Shown here: positions 6,483-10,272 of the stretch, piece after piece
Layout: the number at the start of each line of letters is the position of its first letter
Numbering within the stretch: the stretch's first letter is position 1
Source: Rhodospirillaceae bacterium CCH5-H10
GTDB lineage: Bacteria; Pseudomonadota; Alphaproteobacteria; Reyranellales; Reyranellaceae
Assembly (NCBI GenBank): GCA_001557035.1
Contig: LSKJ01000005.1
Coordinates: 1 to 10,272, forward strand
Length of the DNA stretch: 10,272 nt
Direction: 5' to 3'
Made by a program: the position numbers and the translations under genes
Notes under the pieces: generated by a model
Seen by the model: only the letters and a program-made list of their open reading frames with translations
Databases searched by the model: none
Told to the model about the DNA's origin: nothing

Positions 6483-7793
6483 ATGAGACGCGATCGAAAC
6501 TGGCGGCGCACCGGCGCTGCCGTGTGCACCGCAGCCTTTGTCGCTCTGACGGGCCATTCAGCCGTTCAGGCCCGCGAAAGCGACCAGCAGGCCGCCTTGG
6601 CGGCTTCCACCCCGACCCCTCTCTGCGTTGACAAGGACGATACGCCTCCGGCAACGCGCATCGTCGCCTGCACTGTGGCGATCGACGCCAGGACTCTGAA
6701 GGGGCGTGAGCTTGCGGCCGCCCATCTCAACCGCGGCCAGGCTTATCGCGCCGTCGGCGATCAGGCGCGGGCCGCCGCCGACTACAGCGCCGCGATCAAG
6801 CTCTTCGACGATTCCACCAATACGGCGTCGCTCAATGCCAACCAGTTCCTCCAGCGCGGCATCGCACACCATGCGCTGGACGACGTGGAACGCGCGCTCT
6901 CCGACTACGACGAAGCGATCCGGTTGGACACCGGTAATGCTCTCGCTCACGTCGACCGGGGCATTTTGATCGCCACCCGCAAGGCGGATATGCGCCGGGC
7001 TATTCTGGACTTCGACCGGGCCTTGGCTCTGGTGCCGAACAACGTCGACACTCTGATCCTGCGAGGCAACGCCTACACGTCGGTGGGTGAACACGGCCGC
7101 GCTCTGGCCGATCTGGACCGCGCCGCAGAACTCGCGCCCAACAATCCTCGCGCCTTCATGGTGCGCGGACTCGTCAACGCGCGATTGGGAGACATGGAAC
7201 GCGCCTTCACGGATTACAACATGGCCTTGTCCATCGATCCGAAATACGTCGATGCGCTGGTCAACCGCGCGGCGATCTTTTCCATGCGCGGAAACATCGA
7301 CAAGGCCATCACCGATCTCGACCAGGCGCTCGAACTGAAGCCCGATCATGCGCTGGCCAGCTACAATCGCGGCTACGCTCACTTTGCCCGCCAGGATTAC
7401 GAGAAGGCCATCGCGGACTACACCAATGCCATCAAGATCGATGGACGGATGTCGTGGGCCTACAACAATCGCTGCCTGACCCGGATGGTCGCGGGCCACG
7501 ATCTGGCCGAGGCGCTTTCGGATTGCGACGAGGCGCTGAAGCTGCAGCCCGACAACGTGCAGACGCGCGAAACGAGGGGTTTCATCTTCCTCAAGCTCGG
7601 CGAGAAGGACATCGCGCTCCGCGAATACGACACCGCCCTGCGTAGCGATCCGGATCGTCCGCTTGCTCTTTATGGCCGGGGCCTGGTGCGTGTCGCCAAG
7701 GGCGACGTGAAGAACGGCGAGACCGACAAGGCGGCCGCGCGGGCGCTGATGCCCGGCGTCGACCGTCAGTTCACCCGCTACGGAATCAACTAG
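6483..7793 (+). CDS. Secreted tetratricopeptide-repeat protein (about ten TPRs)
   Basis: The 436-residue protein begins with a basic n-region and hydrophobic signal peptide (cleavage near residue 30, SAVQA before RE). C48 and C63 may form a disulfide in the linker. From about residue 79 to 430 it is a continuous array of roughly ten 34-residue TPR units with the canonical pattern, for example ALVNRAAIFSMRGNIDKAITDLDQALELKPD and ALASYNRGYAHFARQDYEKAIADYTNAIKID in successive units. The units are of the A-x-x-x-R-G / D-x-A-I-x-D-x-x-x-A-I type. TPR superhelices bind peptides or proteins, so a periplasmic scaffold or assembly partner is likely, but no catalytic domain or partner is visible. Start ATG 6483 has AGGAG 7 nt upstream; the earlier in-frame start at 6432 lacks a site and would spoil the signal peptide. 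The stop codon abuts that of the cupin gene with no intergenic base. Confidence 0.9.
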   Translation: MRRDRNWRRTGAAVCTAAFVALTGHSAVQARESDQQAALAASTPTPLCVDKDDTPPATRIVACTVAIDARTLKGRELAAAHLNRGQAYRAVGDQARAAADYSAAIKLFDDSTNTASLNANQFLQRGIAHHALDDVERALSDYDEAIRLDTGNALAHVDRGILIATRKADMRRAILDFDRALALVPNNVDTLILRGNAYTSVGEHGRALADLDRAAELAPNNPRAFMVRGLVNARLGDMERAFTDYNMALSIDPKYVDALVNRAAIFSMRGNIDKAITDLDQALELKPDHALASYNRGYAHFARQDYEKAIADYTNAIKIDGRMSWAYNNRCLTRMVAGHDLAEALSDCDEALKLQPDNVQTRETRGFIFLKLGEKDIALREYDTALRSDPDRPLALYGRGLVRVAKGDVKNGETDKAAARALMPGVDRQFTRYGIN

Positions 7794-8309
7794 TCAGCGC
7801 CAGAGCGTCCTCAACGGCCCGTCCACGCCGTGGACGGGATCCTTCTCCGGCAGAGGTACCCTCGCGACTTCGCGAACCGCCTTCTCCGCATCCACCTCGC
7901 CCGGCCGCTTCTGATCGAAGCGGCCGTTGCGCGGATAGGCACCGACGACAAGCAGGTCGTGGGTGCCCTGCAGGCGCTGGTGTCCGACTCCCGCGGGAAG
8001 CACCACCACGTCACCTGCCTCTAACTGAAGGGCACGCCCTTTGCCTCCACCGAACTGCACGATGGCCTGGCCGGCGGCGATGCCCAGAACCTCATGCGTC
8101 GAGGTATGGAAGTGAAGGAAGGAATGTATGCCGTTGCGCCAGCCGTCGCCCCAGCCATTCGCGGCAAACATCGTCTCGAACCGGCGCGCCGCTTCTGCCG
8201 AGGCGCCGATCGGAACGACATGACGATAGACGAGCAGAGGCAACGCCGGATTGTTCGGCGTCTGACCGTCGCTGGCGAAAAAATGCGCTTCAGGTTGCGA
8301 GTCGTCCAT
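7794..8309 (-). CDS. YjlB-like cupin domain protein
   Basis: This 171-residue single-domain cupin has both classical motifs. Motif 1 is exact: G60-x5-H66-x-H68-x4-E73-x6-G80 (in SFLHFHTSTHEVLG). Motif 2 is G99-x5-P105-x-G107-x2-H110, with the usual final Asn replaced by Gln (Q114). H66, H68, E73 and H110 should bind one metal ion. The flanking WGDGWRNGIHSFLHFHT and AGDVVVLPAGVGHQ stretches resemble Bacillus YjlB-type cupins, whose reaction is not established. There is no signal peptide, so it is cytoplasmic. ATG 8309 is chosen with GGAG 8 nt upstream; an extension to 8429 would place a transcription terminator inside the gene. The gene ends tail to tail against the TPR gene, and its start faces the putative small RNA or leader. 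Confidence 0.88.
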   Translation of the reverse strand: MDDSQPEAHFFASDGQTPNNPALPLLVYRHVVPIGASAEAARRFETMFAANGWGDGWRNGIHSFLHFHTSTHEVLGIAAGQAIVQFGGGKGRALQLEAGDVVVLPAGVGHQRLQGTHDLLVVGAYPRNGRFDQKRPGEVDAEKAVREVARVPLPEKDPVHGVDGPLRTLWR

Positions 8310-8350
8310 GCGGGGCACTCCATACCGGCCTGTCCCGCTTGGCAATATCC

Positions 8351-8389
8351 GCAAAAAAGAAAGCCCCGCCGCCATTTCAGGCGCGGGGC
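8351..8389 (-). terminator. Intrinsic terminator, minus strand
   Basis: Read on the minus strand, GCCCCGCGCC (8389-8380) pairs with GGC-G-GCGGGGC (8373-8363): a 10-bp G+C-rich stem with one bulged base and a 6-nt loop, followed at once by TTTCTTTTTT. This is a textbook Rho-independent terminator. It lies upstream of, and in the same orientation as, the cupin gene, so it must end some other minus-strand transcript or regulate read-through into the cupin. Confidence 0.75.
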
Positions 8390-8481
8390 CGGGTCGGGAT
8401 CGTAATCCCGTCCGCCGTCCGGTCACCATTACATCCGTGGCTCACCTCGGCAGACACCTGACGATCTCTCGATCGCCAAGC
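8352..8481 (-). ncRNA. Putative small RNA or attenuated cupin leader
   Basis: Between a promoter-like pair (8488-8517, minus) and the intrinsic terminator lie about 130 nt without a credible reading frame. On the minus strand they contain CGATC-GAGA-GATCG, a 5-bp stem closed by a GNRA-type tetraloop (8475-8462), and CGGGAT-TACG-ATCCCG, a 6-bp stem with a UNCG-like loop (8410-8395), before the terminator stem. Stable tetraloops plus a terminator suggest a structured transcript. I recognise no known riboswitch or RNA family; the transcript ends about 42 nt before the cupin start, so a 5' leader attenuator is an equal alternative. This is inference from structure only. Confidence 0.35.
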
Positions 8482-8487
8482 ACCTTC

Positions 8488-8517
8488 AGTAGATGGGAAG
8501 CGACGTCCGGATTTCAA
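8488..8517 (-). promoter_or_regulatory. Sigma-70-like promoter candidate, minus strand
   Basis: On the minus strand TTGAAA (8517-8512, five of six to TTGACA, preceded by C as is common in alphaproteobacteria) is followed after 18 nt by TCTACT (8493-8488, four of six to TATAAT). Initiation would fall near 8481 and give an RNA that ends at the intrinsic terminator. Found by eye and not scored against background. Confidence 0.3.
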
Positions 8518-8599
8518 GAGCGATTGTCGTTGGAGGAGTTTTTTGAATTGCGAATGGTTCGCGGGTCTGACTAACGTAGGCTGCCTCCGGGGAGACCAC

Positions 8600-8929
8600 A
8601 TGAAGCAGAGTCGTCGTTCAGTGCGTGCGTTGACCCACCTGCTCCCATCCGGGGCTCTCGGCCTTTCTGTGGGCCTCGCCGCCGTCGATGCCGCAGCCGG
8701 CACGGCGCCTCCTGAACCGCAAGGCCTTTCCGTCGAAAAGCGGCTGCAATCGCTGCGCACCGACGTCACCGACGCCCTCGCGCAATACCGTACGGACGGG
8801 CAGCCCTTCGTCGCCGTCGATCCGGAGCAGCGCCTTGCCTGGTGGGGCAATGGCGGCTGGCGCAACGGTGGCTGGCGAAATGGCGGCTGGGGCAACGGCG
8901 GTTGGCACAACGGCTGGCACAACTGGTGA
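8600..8929 (+). CDS. grrA: GrrA/OscA-like precursor peptide of a radical SAM-modified RiPP (WxN cyclophane type)
   Basis: The 109-residue product has a basic n-region (MKQSRRSVR) and an Ala/Gly/Leu-rich hydrophobic stretch (about 11-34) resembling a signal sequence, then a charged amphipathic leader (LSVEKRLQSLRTDVTDALAQY, about 43-63) likely to be recognised by the modifying enzyme. The C-terminal core (81-109) is made only of W, G, N, R and H, with six Trp-x-Asn motifs at W82, W87, W92, W97, W102 and W106 and a final W109; x is G, R, R, G, H, H. In the GrrA/GrrM (OscA/OscB) class a radical SAM enzyme links the aromatic ring of such a motif to the beta-carbon of the third residue, forming three-residue cyclophanes. 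The enzyme gene follows after 2 nt. ATG 8600 has GGGGAG 5 nt upstream; a TTG at 8543 in the same frame is not supported. The chemistry here is inferred from the family. Confidence 0.88.
   Translation: MKQSRRSVRALTHLLPSGALGLSVGLAAVDAAAGTAPPEPQGLSVEKRLQSLRTDVTDALAQYRTDGQPFVAVDPEQRLAWWGNGGWRNGGWRNGGWGNGGWHNGWHNW
8843..8926 (+). repeat. Tandem 15-bp repeats coding for Gly-Gly-Trp-x-Asn
   Basis: Four 15-bp units (8852-8866, 8867-8881, 8882-8896, 8897-8911) encode GGWRN, GGWRN, GGWGN and GGWHN. A preceding partial unit (WGN, 8843-8851) and a following shortened unit (GWHN plus W, 8912-8926) complete the array. Units differ mainly at the x codon and by synonymous third bases (AAC/AAT, GGC/GGT), so they look related by duplication but have since diverged. 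Confidence 0.85.
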
Positions 8930-8931
8930 CC

Positions 8932-10140
8932 ATGACCGCCACGCCCGAAATCGGCATGGTGGTCGTGCAGCCGACGGCCTTCTGCAACATCGCCTGCACC
9001 TACTGTTATCTGCCCGACCGCTCGAACAAGCACGTCATCGCCCAGTCGACGGTGACGCGGCTGTTCGAGCAGATCTTCGCGTCGGGCTGGGCCTGTTCCG
9101 AAATCACGGTGATCTGGCATGCCGGTGAGCCACTGGTGGTGCCCGTCTCCTTCTATCGCGAGGCATTTGCGACGATCGAACGGATGCGGCCGTCGACGGT
9201 CCACGTCAGACATTCCTTCCAGACCAACGGTACGCTGATCGATGCCGAGTGGTGCGCGCTGTTCAAGGACTGGAACGTAGGCGTCGGCGTCAGCCTCGAC
9301 GGGCCGCGCGAGCTGCACGACCTTCATCGCAAGAGCCGCAGCGGCAAGGGCACGTTCGACAAGACGATCGCCGGCATCCGGTCCTTGCGCGAGAACGACG
9401 TGCCGTTTCACGTCATCTCGGTCCTGTCGCACGCCAGTCTCGACCAACCGGAAGAACTGCTCGACTTCTATCTTTCCGAGGGCATCGACCAGATCTGCTT
9501 CAACGTCGAGGAGTCCGAAGGCGACCACGTATCGAGCCTGTTCCACGGACCCGAGTTGCGCCGACGGTATGCGACGTTCCTGCGCACCTTCTGGCATCGG
9601 GCGCGCCAGAGCGGCCGTGTCCGCTTCCTGCGCGAGATCGACCTCGCCTTGCCGCGCATGTTCCGGCCCGAAGGCGTGCCGGTGCGCAACATCCAGACCG
9701 AGCCGCTGGCCATGCTGAACGTCGACAGCCACGGCAATGTTTCGAGTTTCAGCCCGGAGCTGCTGGGACTGAAGAATCCGGACTACGGCGACTACCTGCT
9801 GGGCAACATCAACTTCCAGTCCCTTCAGGAGATCCGTGACACCTGCATCGCCTCACCGCTTTATCGCGACATCACAGCGGGCGTGGAGGCCTGCAGGTCG
9901 TGCGAATATTTCTCGGTGTGCGGTGGCGGCGCTCCGGTGAACAAGCTGTTCGAAAACGGCAGCCTCACCGGCACCGTGACCTCCTACTGCACCCTCACCC
10001 AGATGGTGCCGACCGACCTGATCCTCGAGGCCTACGACCGCCTCGGACGCAATCCGGCCGCGCTGGCCTCCGCCGAAGCCGCCCTTTCCCTTCCCGTCAC
10101 GGGCGAATCATCCGCCTCAGAGCCGTCGAGGATTACATGA
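8932..10140 (+). CDS. grrM: GrrM/OscB-like radical SAM/SPASM peptide maturase
   Basis: The 402-residue enzyme begins with VVVQPTAFCNIACTYCYLPDR (10-30), whose C18-x3-C22-x2-C25 holds the radical SAM 4Fe-4S cluster; the opening is typical of GrrM-type maturases. Further SAM-binding landmarks are WHAGEP (62-67), QTNG (97-100) and VGVSLDGP (118-125). The C-terminal SPASM region carries C305, C321, C324, C330 (CRSCEYFSVCGGG) and C353 (TSYC), ligands for additional clusters. It should bind the precursor leader and form C-C cross-links between Trp rings and Asn beta-carbons in the W-x-N motifs. The start at ATG 8932 lies 2 nt after the precursor stop with only a weak ribosome site, implying translational coupling; a longer frame to 8842 lies inside the precursor gene. 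Its TGA overlaps the next ATG. About 30 C-terminal residues after the SPASM domain are Ala/Ser-rich and probably dispensable. Confidence 0.93.
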   Translation: MTATPEIGMVVVQPTAFCNIACTYCYLPDRSNKHVIAQSTVTRLFEQIFASGWACSEITVIWHAGEPLVVPVSFYREAFATIERMRPSTVHVRHSFQTNGTLIDAEWCALFKDWNVGVGVSLDGPRELHDLHRKSRSGKGTFDKTIAGIRSLRENDVPFHVISVLSHASLDQPEELLDFYLSEGIDQICFNVEESEGDHVSSLFHGPELRRRYATFLRTFWHRARQSGRVRFLREIDLALPRMFRPEGVPVRNIQTEPLAMLNVDSHGNVSSFSPELLGLKNPDYGDYLLGNINFQSLQEIRDTCIASPLYRDITAGVEACRSCEYFSVCGGGAPVNKLFENGSLTGTVTSYCTLTQMVPTDLILEAYDRLGRNPAALASAEAALSLPVTGESSASEPSRIT

Positions 10141-10272
10141 AGCGCACGAAGCTCCTGGCCCTCACCTCGCTGGTCGCCGCCGGGTCGATGCTGTCCGGCC
10201 TAGCCGCGAACGCGCAGCAGCCGGCGCAGCCGCAGATGGCGCCGTCGACGCCGAAGGATGCCGGCCCCACGC
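10137..10272 (+). CDS. Secreted protein of unknown function, cut by window end
   Basis: ATG 10137 overlaps the stop of the radical SAM gene (ATGA), so this is the third cistron of the RiPP operon. The 45 visible codons encode a standard signal peptide (MKRTKLLALTSLV, cleavage near ANA before QQ, residue 26) and the start of a Gln/Pro/Ala-rich linker (QPQMAPSTPKDAGP). No domain is visible yet. It could be a periplasmic partner, a binding or protease-like protein handling the modified peptide, or a second substrate; GRRM loci are known to include an orphan binding-protein-like component (GrrP), but nothing seen here shows that. Confidence 0.82.
   Translation, partial: MKRTKLLALTSLVAAGSMLSGLAANAQQPAQPQMAPSTPKDAGPT

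Larger units (their letters stand above)
8310..8599. other. 290-nt intergenic region between cupin and RiPP precursor genes
   Basis: No protein gene is supported here. The left half holds a strong minus-strand intrinsic terminator and two small hairpins; the middle holds a minus-strand promoter-like sequence; the right part should carry the promoter of the precursor gene, for which only a weak candidate (TTGAAT at 8543-8548 with a poor -10) can be seen. The cupin ribosome binding site (GGAG, minus strand, 8318-8321) and the precursor ribosome binding site (GGGGAG, 8589-8594) mark the two ends. Confidence 0.55.

Noticed and set aside
6558..7499. 313-codon open frame on the minus strand.
   Set aside because: It is antisense to the TPR array, and its repetitive Val/Asp/Gly composition merely mirrors the repeats.
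6457..8544. GGAGTTTTTT occurring at both 6457-6466 and 8535-8544, upstream of two plus-strand genes, as a shared operator.
   Set aside because: Distances to the start codons differ (16 versus 55 nt), flanking bases are unrelated, and a purine-T run of this size is easily chance.
8543..8599. TTG start giving the RiPP precursor 19 extra residues.
   Set aside because: No ribosome binding site is suitably placed, while ATG 8600 has GGGGAG 5 nt upstream and starts a basic n-region.
8843..8926. CRISPR-like or other non-coding tandem repeat.
   Set aside because: Units are 15 bp with no spacers, keep the reading frame, and differ at third codon positions, as expected of a coding repeat.
8377..9732. 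451-codon open frame on the minus strand, with Pro/Leu/Gln repeats.
   Set aside because: It is antisense to the precursor and radical SAM genes; the repeats are the complement of the Gly-Gly-Trp-x-Asn coding units.
10137..10272. Naming the last gene GrrP.
   Set aside because: Only a signal peptide and a linker are visible; the position after GrrM is suggestive but no binding-protein domain can be seen.

Overview
This is a high-G+C chromosomal window, very probably from an alphaproteobacterium. Codons are strongly G/C-ended, most genes are short and secreted, and there is a Bug/TctC-type solute-binding receptor and a DUF4189 protein. A Reyranella- or Bradyrhizobium-like soil lineage would fit, but no rRNA or marker gene confirms this. 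I see no tRNA, rRNA, insertion sequence, integrase, CRISPR array or replication origin.

Layout. Positions 2-469 hold the 3' part of a small cysteine-containing exported protein, followed 26 nt later by a secreted protein with two D-T-G motifs that reads like a bilobal pepsin-type aspartic protease (496-1608). Next come an AHSA1/SRPBCC-domain protein (1682-2152), an NTF2/SnoaL-like protein (2220-2765) whose start region lies against a perfect 10-bp hairpin, and a tiny secreted Ser/Pro/Gly-rich protein (2835-3110). On the minus strand a TauD-type Fe(II)/2-oxoglutarate dioxygenase (4945 to 4094) overlaps by 4 nt a Bug-type periplasmic binding protein (4097 to 3120). Divergent from that pair is an FkbM-family methyltransferase (5067-5942). 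It converges on a six-cysteine DUF4189 exported protein (6333 to 5953), which is divergent from a secreted protein of about ten tetratricopeptide repeats (6483-7793). That gene abuts a YjlB-like cupin (8309 to 7794) tail to tail with no gap.

The most notable locus is at the right end (8600 to the window edge). A 109-residue precursor peptide ends in six Trp-x-Asn motifs, most within Gly-Gly-Trp-x-Asn repeats. It is followed 2 nt later by a 402-residue radical SAM/SPASM enzyme, and that overlaps by 4 nt (ATGA) a secreted protein cut off by the window end. This matches the GrrA/GrrM (OscA/OscB) class of ribosomally made peptides, in which the radical SAM enzyme joins the ring of an aromatic residue to the beta-carbon of the third residue of a three-residue motif, giving cyclophanes. 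The class is known; the product of this precursor and the role of the third gene are not evident from the sequence.

The 290-nt gap between the cupin and the precursor gene also holds a clear minus-strand intrinsic terminator, preceded by a promoter-like sequence and two small tetraloop hairpins. This could be a small RNA of about 130 nt or an attenuated leader of the cupin gene.
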